Below, one piece after another: positions 54,367-63,741 of a stretch of DNA of 64,000 nucleotides; position 1 is the first letter of the stretch, and every line of letters begins with the position of its first letter. The notes below the pieces were generated by a model that did no database searches, had not been told where the DNA came from, and saw only the letters and a list, made by a program, of their open reading frames with translations. Source of the DNA: Chromobacterium vaccinii. Lineage in GTDB: Bacteria > Pseudomonadota > Gammaproteobacteria > Burkholderiales > Chromobacteriaceae. The position numbers were made by a program, and so were the translations under genes. The DNA lies in the NCBI RefSeq assembly GCF_000971335.1, contig NZ_JZJL01000004.1, positions 103,783-167,782 of the forward strand, given 5' to 3'.

Positions 54367-55854
54367 TCAGTCGGTGCGCAGCGCGATGTAGAGCACCGCT
54401 TCGCCGCGGCGCACCAGCAGCGCGGCGTGGCCGCCGGCGCCGGCCAGCGCTTTTTCAAACGCGTTGATGCTGGTGATGTCGTTCTGGTTCAGCCCCAGTA
54501 TGATGTCGCCCGGCATCAGGCCGGAGCGCGCGGCCGGGCCTTGCGATTTCTGGATCAGCAGGCCGCCGCGGATGCCGAGGTCGGCGCGCTGGTCGGTCGT
54601 CAGCTCGCTCAGCGTCAGACCCAGTTTGCCGAACTGGTAGCCCTGCGGGGAGTTGTCGCTGGCCGGCTTCGTGGTGTTGCCCGGCTCCGGCGCCTGTTCC
54701 ACAAGCGTGGCTTCCATCGTCTTCTCGAAGCCCTTGCGCCACACCACCAGCTTGATCTTGGTGCCGGGGCCCAGCGAGCCCACCAGCATCGGCAGGTCCT
54801 TGGAGCTGTCGATGGACTGGTTGTTGAGCTTCAGGATGATGTCGCCGGCTTGCAGGCCGGCCTTGGCGGCAGGACCCTTGGGATCGACGCGCACCACCAG
54901 CGCGCCGGACGGGCGCTGCAGGCCGAACGACTGCGCCAGTTCCTGGGTCACTTCCTGGATGTTGACGCCCAACTGGCCGCGGCTGACCTTGCCCTTGGTC
55001 TTCAGCTGGTCGGCCACCTGCATCGCCAGGTCGATCGGAATGGCGAAGGAAATGCCCATGAAGCCGCCGGAGCGGCTGTAGATCTGCGAGTTGATGCCGA
55101 CCACTTCGCCGCGCAGGTTGAACAGCGGGCCGCCGGAATTGCCAGGATTGATCGCCACGTCGGTCTGGATGAAGGGCACCAGCGTCTCGTCCGGCAGGCT
55201 GCGGCCCTTGGCGGAGACGATGCCGGCGGTGACGGTGTTGTCGAAGCCGAACGGCGCGCCGATGGCGGCCACCCATTCGCCTACCTTCAGATCGGCCGGA
55301 TTGCCTATCTTGGCCACCGGCAGGTCGGCTGCGGCCACCTTCAGCAGCGCCACGTCGCTACGCTTGTCCAGGCCCATCAGCTTGGCGCGCAGTTCGCGCT
55401 TGTCGGTCAGCGTGACGCGAATCTGGCCGCCGTCGGCCACCACGTGGGCGTTGGTCAGGATGAAGCCGTCGCTGCTGATGATGAAGCCGGAGCCGTAGGA
55501 TACGCTTTCCTCCGGTCCTTGCTCCTGCTGCGGCGGCTGGTTGGGCATGAAGCGGCGGAAGAAGTCGTACAGCGGGTCGTCTTCCGGCACCGGGAAGGGC
55601 ATGTTGCCGCTTTGTTGCGGCGCGGCTCCGCCGCTTTCGCGGGTAGCCTGGATATTGACCACGGCCGGGCCGTCGCGGCTGACCAGCTGGGTGAAGTCGG
55701 GCAACAGCATGGCTACGCGGCCATCCTGCTGGGCGGGAATGGCGACGGGGGCGGGCTGGTTGCTGCCTTTGACAAGCTGCTCGATTCTGTCGCAGCCGGA
55801 CAGTAACGACGCCGCGAGCAGGGCGCCGGCCATGATGCGAAGACTCGTTGTCAC
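54367..55854 (-). CDS. DegP/DegQ-type serine protease with lipobox
   Basis: This 495-residue HtrA protease degrades or refolds damaged envelope proteins. The triad is H137 (TNAHVV), D167 (KRSDVALL) and S240 (NPGNSGGP), followed by two PDZ domains (about 285-375 and 395-490). The start is GTG at 55854 with AGAGGA upstream. The N-terminus has a lipobox LLSG-C21 followed by D22; an Asp after the lipidated Cys usually keeps a lipoprotein in the inner membrane. Classic DegP is soluble, so the membrane anchor is unusual, though MucD/DegQ relatives vary. Confidence 0.92.
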   Translation of the reverse strand: MTTSLRIMAGALLAASLLSGCDRIEQLVKGSNQPAPVAIPAQQDGRVAMLLPDFTQLVSRDGPAVVNIQATRESGGAAPQQSGNMPFPVPEDDPLYDFFRRFMPNQPPQQEQGPEESVSYGSGFIISSDGFILTNAHVVADGGQIRVTLTDKRELRAKLMGLDKRSDVALLKVAAADLPVAKIGNPADLKVGEWVAAIGAPFGFDNTVTAGIVSAKGRSLPDETLVPFIQTDVAINPGNSGGPLFNLRGEVVGINSQIYSRSGGFMGISFAIPIDLAMQVADQLKTKGKVSRGQLGVNIQEVTQELAQSFGLQRPSGALVVRVDPKGPAAKAGLQAGDIILKLNNQSIDSSKDLPMLVGSLGPGTKIKLVVWRKGFEKTMEATLVEQAPEPGNTTKPASDNSPQGYQFGKLGLTLSELTTDQRADLGIRGGLLIQKSQGPAARSGLMPGDIILGLNQNDITSINAFEKALAGAGGHAALLVRRGEAVLYIALRTD

Positions 55855-55961
55855 TGGCAATCCTCTTGTTAGCTGGCTGATTCGAAAGGGTAAATGGGGG
55901 CGAACAGTGGAATATACAATCCGTCTTCTGTCATCGATATCGAATTTCGACTCTATTTTTA

Positions 55962-56594
55962 TCATAACGGTTTTGCCGGATATTCGCAGAGGTCCGCGAT
56001 CACGCAGCGTTGGCATTCGGGTTTTCTGGCCTTGCACACGTAGCGGCCGAGCAGGATCAGCCAGTGGTGCGCGTCCAGCTTGAATTCAGCCGGCACGAAC
56101 TTGACCAGCTTGTCCTCCACTTCGCGCACGTCCTTGCCCAGCGCGATGCGGGTGCGGTTGGCGACGCGGAAGATATGCGTGTCCACCGCGATGGTGGGCT
56201 GGCCGAAGGCGGTGTTGAGCACCACGTTGGCGGTCTTGCGGCCGACCCCGGGCAGGGCTTCCAGCGCCTCGCGCGTCTGCGGCACCTCGCCGCCGTGTTT
56301 TTCCAGCAGCAGCCTGCAGGTGGCGATCACGTTCTTGGCCTTGGTCTTGTACAGGCCTATGGTCTTGATGTATTCGGTCAGGCTTTCCTCGCCCAGCGCC
56401 AGCATCGCGGTTGGGGTGTTGGCCACCGGGTACAGCCGGCGCGTCGCCTTGTTGACGCCCACGTCGGTCGCCTGGGCCGACAGCAGCACCGAGATCAGCA
56501 GCTCGAACGGCGTCGTATATTCCAGTTCGGTGGTCGGACGCGGGTTGTCGTCGCGCAGGCGGCGGAAGATTTCTTGGCGTGTGGCGGCGTTCAC
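55962..56594 (-). CDS. nth: Endonuclease III
   Basis: Nth removes oxidised pyrimidines from DNA and nicks the abasic site. The helix-hairpin-helix [14 protein letters not shown] contains catalytic K120, and VDTH contains D138. Four cysteines C187, C194, C197 and C203 hold the 4Fe-4S cluster, at the same positions as in E. coli. The GTG start at 56594 overlaps the rsxB stop (GTGA) and gives 210 residues. It is coupled to the upstream orphan rsxB. Confidence 0.97.
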   Translation of the reverse strand: MNAATRQEIFRRLRDDNPRPTTELEYTTPFELLISVLLSAQATDVGVNKATRRLYPVANTPTAMLALGEESLTEYIKTIGLYKTKAKNVIATCRLLLEKHGGEVPQTREALEALPGVGRKTANVVLNTAFGQPTIAVDTHIFRVANRTRIALGKDVREVEDKLVKFVPAEFKLDAHHWLILLGRYVCKARKPECQRCVIADLCEYPAKPL

Positions 56595-57367
56595 TCTTGG
56601 TCCTTGTCTGCTTCTTGCTGGGCGGCCTTCATGGCGGCGGCGCGCTCCATCGCGGCGCGTATCACCGCCATCTTGTCGGAGGACGCGGTGGCGGCTGCCG
56701 GCGCCTGCTGTTTGGCGCGCTCCATCGCCTTGCGGATCAGCTCGTTCTTGTCGGCGGCGCTTACCGTCGGGGAAGGCTCGGCGCTTGGGGCGGAGGGCGT
56801 GGTTGACTGAGGCTGCGCCGCCACGGCGGCGCGCTCGGCCAGGCGTTTGGCCTTGTCGGCGGCGTCGCGTTCCTTGCGCGCCTGGCGGGCGTCGTAGCGC
56901 TTGCGCGCCTGGGCGGCGCGCGCCATCACCCGCTCGCGTTCGCCGTCGGCGGGGTCGGCCACCGGGACGAGGTCGATGCAATCGACCGGACAGGGCGCCA
57001 GGCACAGTTCGCAGCCGGTGCATTCGTCGGCGATCACGGTGTGCATCTGTTTGGCCGCGCCGACGATGGCGTCCACCGGACAGGCCTGGATGCACAGCGT
57101 ACAGCCTATGCAGCTGTCTTCGCGGATCACGGCCAGCGCGCGCGGCTTGGGCTGCGGGCCGGCGGGATCGAAGGGGATGGCCGGCTTGCCCAGCAATTCC
57201 GCCAGCGCCCGGATGCCGTCCTCGCCGCCCGGCGGGCAGCGGTTGATCGGGTCGCGGCCTTCCGCCAACGCTTCCGCGTACGGGCGGCAGCCGGCGTGGC
57301 TGCATTGTCCGCACTGGGTCTGGGGCAGCAGGGCGTCGATCCGTTCGACGAGGCTGATCACGGGCAT
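56591..57367 (-). CDS. rsxB: RnfB/RsxB-like iron-sulfur protein
   Basis: This 258-residue protein has the iron-sulfur layout of RnfB/RsxB: an N-terminal cluster motif (C19, C22, C27, C44) and two ferredoxin 4Fe-4S sites (C86, C89, C92, C96 and C116, C119, C122, C126). It lacks the N-terminal membrane helix of true RnfB. No other rnf/rsx genes are near; the orphan rsxB-nth pair is common in Neisseriales. It may feed electrons to a soluble partner, possibly linked to iron-sulfur repair, but that is inference. Residues 160-258 are Ala/Lys/Glu-rich, with a repeated (N/D)[21 protein letters not shown] unit. Confidence 0.9.
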   Translation of the reverse strand: MPVISLVERIDALLPQTQCGQCSHAGCRPYAEALAEGRDPINRCPPGGEDGIRALAELLGKPAIPFDPAGPQPKPRALAVIREDSCIGCTLCIQACPVDAIVGAAKQMHTVIADECTGCELCLAPCPVDCIDLVPVADPADGERERVMARAAQARKRYDARQARKERDAADKAKRLAERAAVAAQPQSTTPSAPSAEPSPTVSAADKNELIRKAMERAKQQAPAAATASSDKMAVIRAAMERAAAMKAAQQEADKDQE

Positions 57368-57392
57368 GCTTCGAATTCCGCTTCAAAAACCG

Positions 57393-58289
57393 TTAATTAT
57401 CGATGTTAAGCGCCTCCGCTTCAACACCCGGAGCGGTCAATTGCGCCAGCAAAATGTCGTGCAGCCGCTGCGCCGGGGCTGCGGGACGGGCTTCGGCGCG
57501 GCACAGCAGCAGGTCGATGGCGGGCAGGGGCGGCAGGCGGTGCTGGGCCGGGTCCAGTATCCGCAGGCCGGGCGGCAGCTGGACGGCGGTGCGGGCGCTG
57601 ACGCCCAGCCCGGCGCGAACCGCCGACCACAGTCCAGCCAGGCTGCTGCCGCTGGCCGCCATGCGCCAGGGGCGGCCAGCCCGGTCGAGCGCGCCGCATG
57701 CCTGGGCGCGGATGACACAGGGCGGATCGAACAGCGCCAGCGGCAGCGGGCCGGGCGCGAGCTGGCCGCTGGCCGAGCCGATCCAGTGCACGGCGTAGCG
57801 GCCGATGGCCGCGCTGTGCGGCGCGCGGGGGCCGGAATCCCAGGCCAGCGCCAGATCCAGTTCTCCGGCCATCACCAGCTGCTGCAATTCCTGGCTGCGG
57901 GCCACCCGCATTTCCACCCGCACTTCGGGGCAGGCGCGGGCGAAACGTCCCAGCGCCAGCGGCAGCAGGCCCTCGCCGAAATCCTCGGCCAGGCCCAGGC
58001 GCACGCAGCCGGCCAATGAGGCGCCGCGCGTCGCTTCCACCGCCTCGTCGTTCAGCTCCAGCAGCCGGCGGGCGTAGGACAGCAGCACCTCGCCGGCCGG
58101 CGTCAGCTCCAGGCCGCGGCCGCTTTTCCGCAGAATGGCCACTCCAGCCTGCTCCTCCAGCTTTTTCATCTGGGCGCTGACGGCAGAGGTGGAGCGGCCC
58201 AGCCTGTCGGCCGCGCGGGCGAAGCTGCCCAGCTCCACGCCGCAGGCGAGGCTGGCAAGCACGTCCAGATCCAATAAAGTTCGTCTCAT
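57393..58289 (-). CDS. LysR family transcriptional regulator
   Basis: A 298-residue LysR regulator with an intact helix-turn-helix (LASLACGVELGSFARAADRLGRSTSAVSAQMKKLEEQAGVAILRKSGRG) and an effector domain. The ATG at 58289 is opposite the CMD/tautomerase/DUF4865 operon, 105 bases away, so it probably controls that operon. AT-rich sequence with several T-N11-A motifs lies between. Confidence 0.92.
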   Translation of the reverse strand: MRRTLLDLDVLASLACGVELGSFARAADRLGRSTSAVSAQMKKLEEQAGVAILRKSGRGLELTPAGEVLLSYARRLLELNDEAVEATRGASLAGCVRLGLAEDFGEGLLPLALGRFARACPEVRVEMRVARSQELQQLVMAGELDLALAWDSGPRAPHSAAIGRYAVHWIGSASGQLAPGPLPLALFDPPCVIRAQACGALDRAGRPWRMAASGSSLAGLWSAVRAGLGVSARTAVQLPPGLRILDPAQHRLPPLPAIDLLLCRAEARPAAPAQRLHDILLAQLTAPGVEAEALNIDN

Positions 58290-58394
58290 GATAACCGTCC
58301 TGAAATTTGGAACTATTTGTAAAAATATATCTGATTTTAAGGATTTAGTGACTGGTTTACAGTGCAATGGCCATCCCAACCCAAGGAGCCAGGA

Positions 58395-58709
58395 ATGTTT
58401 AACCATGCAGACGCCATGCCCCGGCTGGCCCCCAAGCTGGCGGAATTGTCGCGCCAGGTCTTGTTCGACGATGTCTGGCGGCGGTCGGGCCTGAGCCCGC
58501 GCGAGCGCAGCCTGGCCACCATTGCCGCCCTGATCGGCCAGGCCCGGCCGCATGCGCTGGACTTCCACTTGCGTCGCGGCTTGGAGAACGGTTTGAGCGC
58601 CGAGGCGCTGGGCGAGCTGCTGACCCACCTGGCCTTCTATGCTGGCTGGCCAGCCGCCACCGCCGCGCTTGAGCAATTGGACGCGGTTTTGACCCCGCAA
58701 GCTGAATAA
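58395..58709 (+). CDS. Carboxymuconolactone decarboxylase family protein
   Basis: This 104-residue protein is a CMD/AhpD-like protein: LFDDVWRRSGLSPRERSLATIAALIGQARPHALDFHLRRGLENGLSAEALGELLTHLAFYAGWP. AhpD-type CxxC is absent, so it is not a peroxidase of that kind; gamma-carboxymuconolactone decarboxylase-like activity or a related role is possible. It is first in a small operon with a tautomerase and a DUF4865 gene. The ATG at 58395 has AGGA upstream. Confidence 0.9.
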   Translation: MFNHADAMPRLAPKLAELSRQVLFDDVWRRSGLSPRERSLATIAALIGQARPHALDFHLRRGLENGLSAEALGELLTHLAFYAGWPAATAALEQLDAVLTPQAE

Positions 58710-58719
58710 GGAGAGCGTC

Positions 58720-59124
58720 ATGCCCTATGCCCGCATTTCCCTGCGCAAAGGCAAGCCGCCGCAGTATCTGCGCGCGCTGGCCGACGGCATTCATCAAGCG
58801 ATGGTGGAGTGCATCGCCGTGCCGCCCAAGGACCGTTTCCAGGTGATTCATCAACATGAGGCCGAAGAGATGATCATCGACCCGGATTACGGCGGCGGCC
58901 CGCGTTCCGACGATTTCGTGCAGGTGACGCTGCATTTGGGGCGGCCGCGTACCAAAGAGGCCAAGGCGGCGCTCTACGCCAGGATGGCCGAGCGATTGAG
59001 CGCGTCGCCGGGCCTGGCGCCAGCCGATCTGATGGTGGTGTTGATCGATGGCGAGATGGACAACTGGTCGTTCAGCCATGGCCGCCAGGCGTCGCAATTG
59101 CCGCCGGAGACGCTGCGGCCATGA
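58720..59124 (+). CDS. Tautomerase family protein
   Basis: This 134-residue protein is a MIF/4-oxalocrotonate-tautomerase-like enzyme: after removal of Met the catalytic Pro1 is exposed (MPYARISLRKGKP). LADGIHQAMVECIAVPPKDRFQVIHQHEAEEMIIDPDYGG and FVQVTLHLGRPRTKEAKAALYARMAERLS fit the longer tautomerase family. Substrate unknown. It is 10 bases after the CMD gene and overlaps the DUF4865 gene by 4. Confidence 0.92.
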   Translation: MPYARISLRKGKPPQYLRALADGIHQAMVECIAVPPKDRFQVIHQHEAEEMIIDPDYGGGPRSDDFVQVTLHLGRPRTKEAKAALYARMAERLSASPGLAPADLMVVLIDGEMDNWSFSHGRQASQLPPETLRP

Positions 59125-59666
59125 TAGCCATGCGCTACCGGATCGCGCTGCCGGCCGATTATCCGATGGAAATCATCGAGCGCCGCATCGCTGAGCGAGG
59201 CCATCTGACCGACGGCCTGCTGGGGCTGGGCCTCAAAGCCTATTTGTACAGCCGAGCGGGCGAGGATGGCGCGGCTGTGAACGCCTACGCGCCGTTCTAC
59301 CTGTGGCGAACTTCGGAAGGCATGCGCGACTTCCTGTCCGGCCCGGGCTTCGCCGCCCTGTGCGCGTCGTTTGGCCGGCCGGCGGTGGAGAGCGCGTTTG
59401 CCTGGTTCGGCCAATGGAGAGGCGACGTGGCTGAGGCTCGCTATGCGCTGGTGGAGAGGCTGCCGATGGCGGCTTCGGCGGGCATGGATGTTCTGAAGGC
59501 CGCTCAGGAAGGCTGGCGCGGCGGCGAGGATGTGCTGGCCGTCGCCGCAGCCTTCGATCCCGCGAGCTGGACCTTGGTCCGCCTGAGCTTGTCGCGGCGG
59601 ATGCGCGAGCCCGCCGGCGGCGGCGTCAGCGAGTTTTACCGGGTGGGCAGGGTATCGCTCGGCTAG
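59121..59666 (+). CDS. DUF4865 family protein
   Basis: This 181-residue protein matches DUF4865 with RYRIALPADYPMEIIERRIAERGHLTDGLLGLGLKAYL and NAYAPFYLWRTSEGMRDFLSGPGFAALCASFGRP. The dimeric alpha-beta-barrel-like character is an inference from length. DUF4865 genes often sit beside tautomerase and CMD genes. The start ATGA overlaps the tautomerase stop; an ATG three codons later is possible. Function unknown. Confidence 0.88.
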   Translation: MIAMRYRIALPADYPMEIIERRIAERGHLTDGLLGLGLKAYLYSRAGEDGAAVNAYAPFYLWRTSEGMRDFLSGPGFAALCASFGRPAVESAFAWFGQWRGDVAEARYALVERLPMAASAGMDVLKAAQEGWRGGEDVLAVAAAFDPASWTLVRLSLSRRMREPAGGGVSEFYRVGRVSLG

Positions 59667-59765
59667 CAGGGACAGACGGTTTTTGTAAAAAAAATGAACA
59701 AGATGGCTTGGACGTATGTACAGGTGCGCTATGGTGAAAATACTCACTTTTCCGGGCAGCCTGTC

Positions 59766-61655
59766 ATGAAAATCGCCCACAAAGCCGGCCTGATTTCCGC
59801 GCTGGTGCTGGCCGCCACCTTGTCCACGCTGTCGTGGCTGCAATACCTGAGCGTCGCCGACAGCATACGCAGCGGCAAGGAGCAGGAGGTGGTCCAGACC
59901 AGCCAGGTGCTGGCCGAGCAGATCGCCAACTGGCTGAACGGCAAGCTGGCGCAAATCCAGCTGATGTCGGAGACCATAGATTCCAATTTCAGCGGCGATC
60001 GCATCCTGGAAGTGTTCCAGCGCCCGATGCTGAAGAAGGAATTCAAGCTGATCTTCGGCGGCCTGGACACCGACGGCAAGAAGATCTCCAACGATTCGTC
60101 ATGGAATCCGCCGCCGACCTGGGACGCCCGCAAGCGGCCGTGGTACCCGGTGGCCAAGGCCGCCGCCGGCGTCGGCCTGACCGATCCCTACCCCGACGCC
60201 GCGTCCGGCGAGATCCTGATCTCGGTGGTGGCCAAGCTGACCGACAAGGGCGCGTTCAAGGGGGCTTTCGGCGGCGACTTGAGCCTGAAGTCGGTTTCGG
60301 ACGCGCTGAATACCGCCACGTTCAACGGCGCGGGTTACGCCTTCCTGCTGTCGTCCGACGGCAAGATCATCAGCCATCCCGACGCCAAGCTGAACGGCAA
60401 GAGCGTCGCCGAGCTGTTCGGCGGCACCGCGCCCGCGCTGGGCGACAAGGTGCAGGAGCTCGAGGTCGGGGGCCAGCGGCTGATGGTGGCCTTCCACCCG
60501 CTGGACCGCCTGCAGCCGGCCAAATGGCTGGTGGGGGTGGTGCTGGACGAGGACAAGGTGATGGCCGAGGCCAGGCAGATAGGCTGGCGCGGCTTTTGGG
60601 GCGCGGTGATCGGCGTGGTGCTGAGCATGGCGATACTGAGCACGCTGATGCAGCAGATCCTGCGCCGGCCGTTGCAGCAGTTGAAGCTGTCGCTGGCCGA
60701 GCTCAACAGCGGCAACGGCGACCTGACCCGCCGCGTCGATGAATCGTCCAATGACGAATTCGGCGAAGTGGCGCGGGAGCTGAACCGCTTCATCGCCTAC
60801 CTGCAGCGGCTGATCGGCGACATCCGCCAGATTTCGACGCGGGTGTCGCAGGGCGCGGAACAGAGCGCCGGAGAGGCGAGGCAGAGCAGCGGCGAGGCCA
60901 GCCGGCTGCAGCAGGAGCTGGAGCAACTGGTGGCGGCCATCCGCCAGATGGCCGAAGCCGCCGGCGAGATGACCTCCAGCGCCGGCGCGGTGGCCGAGTC
61001 GGCGCGGCTGGCGCATGAGGAGACCGGCAGCCGGGTGTCGCTGGTGACGCAGTCCAGCCAGTCGATACGCCGCCTGGCCGACACGCTGGACGAAACCTCC
61101 CGCTCGATGAACGAGCTGGCCGAGTTCAGCAAGAACATCGAGTCCATCGTCCGGGTGATCACCGGCGTGGCCGAACAAACCAATTTGCTGGCCTTGAACG
61201 CGGCGATCGAGGCGGCGCGAGCCGGCGAGATGGGGCGCGGCTTCGCGGTGGTGGCGGACGAGGTGCGCAAGCTGGCGTCGCAAACCCAGCAGGCGACGCA
61301 GGAAATCCGCGCGATGATCGAGCAGCTGCAGCGCGGCGTCGGCGAGGCGAGGCAGAAGATGGACGAAAGCCGCGAGCGCGCCAGCAGCACGGTCAAGGAC
61401 GCCGAGCAGATCAGCGAGATGCTGCTGCGCATCCAGGACGTGATTTCCGACATCAACGCCAAGAACGGCGAGATCGCCGGCGCGGTCGACCGCCAGAGCC
61501 GGATGACGCAGGAAATCAACGACAGCGCCGGCAATATCCAGCACATCGGCCAGCGCGTCAGCGACGCGGCCCAGGTGCAGCTGCAGCACTGCGACGACAC
61601 CGCCGCCGACGTGGCCGAGCAGGACAAGATGATAGGGCGGTTCCGGCTGGAGTGA
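59766..61655 (+). CDS. Methyl-accepting chemotaxis protein with dCache sensor domain
   Basis: This 629-residue receptor has helix 1 at about 9-29, a periplasmic dCache_1 domain (about 35-275) with [15 protein letters not shown] and [19 protein letters not shown], helix 2 at about 280-300, HAMP, and a signalling domain whose tip has [33 protein letters not shown] split around the CheW contact. dCache domains bind amino acids, amines or organic acids. The start at 59766 lacks a strong ribosome site. No other chemotaxis gene is next to it. Confidence 0.93.
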   Translation: MKIAHKAGLISALVLAATLSTLSWLQYLSVADSIRSGKEQEVVQTSQVLAEQIANWLNGKLAQIQLMSETIDSNFSGDRILEVFQRPMLKKEFKLIFGGLDTDGKKISNDSSWNPPPTWDARKRPWYPVAKAAAGVGLTDPYPDAASGEILISVVAKLTDKGAFKGAFGGDLSLKSVSDALNTATFNGAGYAFLLSSDGKIISHPDAKLNGKSVAELFGGTAPALGDKVQELEVGGQRLMVAFHPLDRLQPAKWLVGVVLDEDKVMAEARQIGWRGFWGAVIGVVLSMAILSTLMQQILRRPLQQLKLSLAELNSGNGDLTRRVDESSNDEFGEVARELNRFIAYLQRLIGDIRQISTRVSQGAEQSAGEARQSSGEASRLQQELEQLVAAIRQMAEAAGEMTSSAGAVAESARLAHEETGSRVSLVTQSSQSIRRLADTLDETSRSMNELAEFSKNIESIVRVITGVAEQTNLLALNAAIEAARAGEMGRGFAVVADEVRKLASQTQQATQEIRAMIEQLQRGVGEARQKMDESRERASSTVKDAEQISEMLLRIQDVISDINAKNGEIAGAVDRQSRMTQEINDSAGNIQHIGQRVSDAAQVQLQHCDDTAADVAEQDKMIGRFRLE

Positions 61656-61678
61656 GCCGGAACGTAGTTGCAAACAGC

Positions 61679-61717
61679 GGCGGAAGCGCGATATCGCCGG
61701 GCTTCCGCCCTATTTTT
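61679..61717 (+). terminator. Terminator after the dCache receptor gene
   Basis: GGCGGAAGC, loop, GCTTCCGCC, then CTATTTTTTG. It lies between converging genes. Confidence 0.8.
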
Positions 61718-62420
61718 TGCGCGCCAGCATCGTCATCAGAAAATCCTTGCCGAACAGCTGGCTGGATGCGGGCATCTCCCGCATCGGCGCGATGGCCTCT
61801 ATTTCCAGCCATGGCGACCATAGCTCGCGCAAGCGCCGTTCGTCGTACCCCAGCCCGCCGCCCAGGCTGTTTTTCTCGTATACCTCGGCGTCGCTGAGTC
61901 CGCTGCCGCCTGACGGCGCGAAGCACACCAGGCCGAAATGACCGCCCGGTCTCAGCATGCGGGCGACACGCGCCATGTATTGATGCCGCCGATGCGGAGC
62001 GAGGTGATGGAAGCAGCCGCCGTCGTAGACCAGATCGGCCGAACCTTCCTCGAATGGAAATTCGAATACCGAGGCCTGGATGATTTCGACGCGCTGCCCG
62101 CTGGCGGCGACCCGCTCGCGGGCCCAGGCGATGGCGGATTCGGAGAAATCCACGGCCCGAACGCGAAATCCCTTGCCGGCCAGGTGCACGGCGTTGCGGC
62201 CGTGGCCGCAGCCCAGATCTATGGCTAGTCCCGGCGCAACGCGGCCAGCGTCCAGCCAGCCAGCGAGGTTTTCGTCCGGCGCGTCGATGAAGAAAGGGCA
62301 GGGGCGTTGCCGATTCACGTAGAACGACGGCCATTTCTCATTAGCGCTGGCGAGGAGAGCGTCAAGGCGAGCCAGTTCTGTTTCATTCAGGGTAGTGAAG
62401 TCTGGTGGGGAAGGCGTCAT
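61710..62420 (-). CDS. Class I SAM-dependent methyltransferase
   Basis: This 236-residue protein has the class I methyltransferase fold: motif I LAIDLGCGHGRNAVHLAGKG near residues 65-84, followed by VRAVDFSESAIAWARER, motif with FEEGSADLVYDGGCFHHLAPHRR and the post-motif LRPGGHFGLVCFAP. It lacks features that fix the substrate; a small-molecule methylase or tellurite-resistance-type enzyme is possible. It stands alone. Confidence 0.9.
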   Translation of the reverse strand: MTPSPPDFTTLNETELARLDALLASANEKWPSFYVNRQRPCPFFIDAPDENLAGWLDAGRVAPGLAIDLGCGHGRNAVHLAGKGFRVRAVDFSESAIAWARERVAASGQRVEIIQASVFEFPFEEGSADLVYDGGCFHHLAPHRRHQYMARVARMLRPGGHFGLVCFAPSGGSGLSDAEVYEKNSLGGGLGYDERRLRELWSPWLEIEAIAPMREMPASSQLFGKDFLMTMLARKK

Positions 62421-62644
62421 CGGCTACAGGCTTTCATTTGGAGGTTGTAGGCTTTCGCCATGCGTTTGCCGGAGGGGCGCAAGTCTGCGGGCGGAGCTGG
62501 TATTCCGAAGGCTTGGGCCGGCATTGGCGGAACGCCTGGAAAGCCATTTTCCCCCATGTGGGGGCCTGCGGAATGAAGACGGGAGCGTGATAGCCTGACA
62601 GGCTCGCGCGGGCAAGCCTTGGGGCTTGCCCATCCTGTGGGAAA

Positions 62645-63607
62645 TCAAATTGGCACGAACAGCGACAGCCAGGCGTTCCAGCCGGCGGTGCGGTTCTTGG
62701 CGTCGAATTCGTCGTAGGCTTTCAGATTGGCGTACCACTTGTTCTTGCCCACCTTGAAGAAGTAGCCGGCTTGCGGTCCCAGGGCGGCCACTTGCGATTT
62801 CAGGTTCTTGTTGCCGATGCCGGGCGCGGAATCGTTGCTGAGCTGGTGGTAGGCGTAGCCGACCAGGCCGATGTGGAAATCCTCATTCAGAAACTGCGAC
62901 AGCGACACGTCCAGATGGGCGTCGGCGCCGTTGCGGTAGCCGGTGTCCGGATTCTTCTGGTTGACGGTGAAGCCGAGCACGGCGGAGAACTCGGTGCCGC
63001 TGTTCTCGTTGAGATAGGTGTAGCCGCCGCCGGCGTCGTACGACCAGTGGTTGAGGCCGAGGTTGGCGGCGCGGTTGACGTCGTAGTCGCCCGTCGGCAC
63101 GCCTATCGTCGCGTAAGCCAGGTAGTTGTGGCTGCCCAGCTTCCATTTCAGCGTGGCCATCGGGTACAGGTCGCCGATGCCTGAGCGGCTGTCGTCGCTG
63201 CTGGCGGAGCGGGTCCGGCCGCGCGCCGTGGTGGTGGATTCGTTGTCGTAGACGTCGGTGCGGCCGTACAGGCCAGTCAGCGAGAATGCCGCCTGCGCGC
63301 CGGCCACCGGGGTGGCGAAGGTGTAGGCGGGCGCGATGAACAGGGTGTCGCTGGGCGTGCTCAGGGCGCTGTCCTGCACCCGCCCGTTTTTGTTCTGCTT
63401 GCGGGTCTCGGAATTGGCGTAGGCGTGATAGCCGCTGAAGGTCCATGACCAGCCTGGATCGTTCCGCACCGCGGCGAAGGTGCCGATCTGGCCGGGCAGC
63501 CAGAAACCCAGGCCGCCTTCGTCGGCGCGGGCGGGCGCGGCGAACAGGCATCCCGCCGCCAGGAAAAGCGAGGAGAGGCGGACGAGGGGGAGGATCTTGT
63601 TCTTCAT
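62645..63607 (-). CDS. SphA/MetA-pathway outer-membrane transport protein
   Basis: This 320-residue protein has a signal peptide (to PARA, near residue 28) and a beta-barrel-like sequence of alternating strands: GLGFWLPGQIGTFAAVRNDPGWSW, YPMATLKWKLGSHNYLAYATIGVPTGDYDVNRAANLGLNHWSYDAGGGYTYLNENSGTEFSAVLGF and AALGPQAGYFF, which fit the SphA/Phenol_MetA_deg family. Members are linked to uptake of aromatic or hydrophobic compounds. The start at 63607 has GGAGG upstream (minus strand AAGAGCTTCCTCC). Its substrate is unknown. Confidence 0.85.
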   Translation of the reverse strand: MKNKILPLVRLSSLFLAAGCLFAAPARADEGGLGFWLPGQIGTFAAVRNDPGWSWTFSGYHAYANSETRKQNKNGRVQDSALSTPSDTLFIAPAYTFATPVAGAQAAFSLTGLYGRTDVYDNESTTTARGRTRSASSDDSRSGIGDLYPMATLKWKLGSHNYLAYATIGVPTGDYDVNRAANLGLNHWSYDAGGGYTYLNENSGTEFSAVLGFTVNQKNPDTGYRNGADAHLDVSLSQFLNEDFHIGLVGYAYHQLSNDSAPGIGNKNLKSQVAALGPQAGYFFKVGKNKWYANLKAYDEFDAKNRTAGWNAWLSLFVPI

Positions 63608-63695
63608 GGAGGAAGCTCTTGCGGTATGGCTGGGGTGAATGCCATTTGAGTTTGGCATAATATCATGACGGGGAATAGAGGAGCGGCCGCACATG

Positions 63696-63725
63696 AAAAA
63701 GCCGGAGCCGCGATGCGGCTCCGGC
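63696..63725 (-). terminator. Terminator of the acs gene
   Basis: On the minus strand GCCGGAGCCGC, ATC loop, GCGGCTCCGGC, then TTTTT. Confidence 0.85.
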
Positions 63726-63741
63726 TCGGCGGACCGGGGAT

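Noticed and set aside
62421..62644. Gene in the gap between the methyltransferase and the SphA-type gene
   Set aside because: Only short frames without ribosome sites are present. A GGGCAAGCC/GGCTTGCCC palindrome is visible but lacks a T-run for the minus strand.
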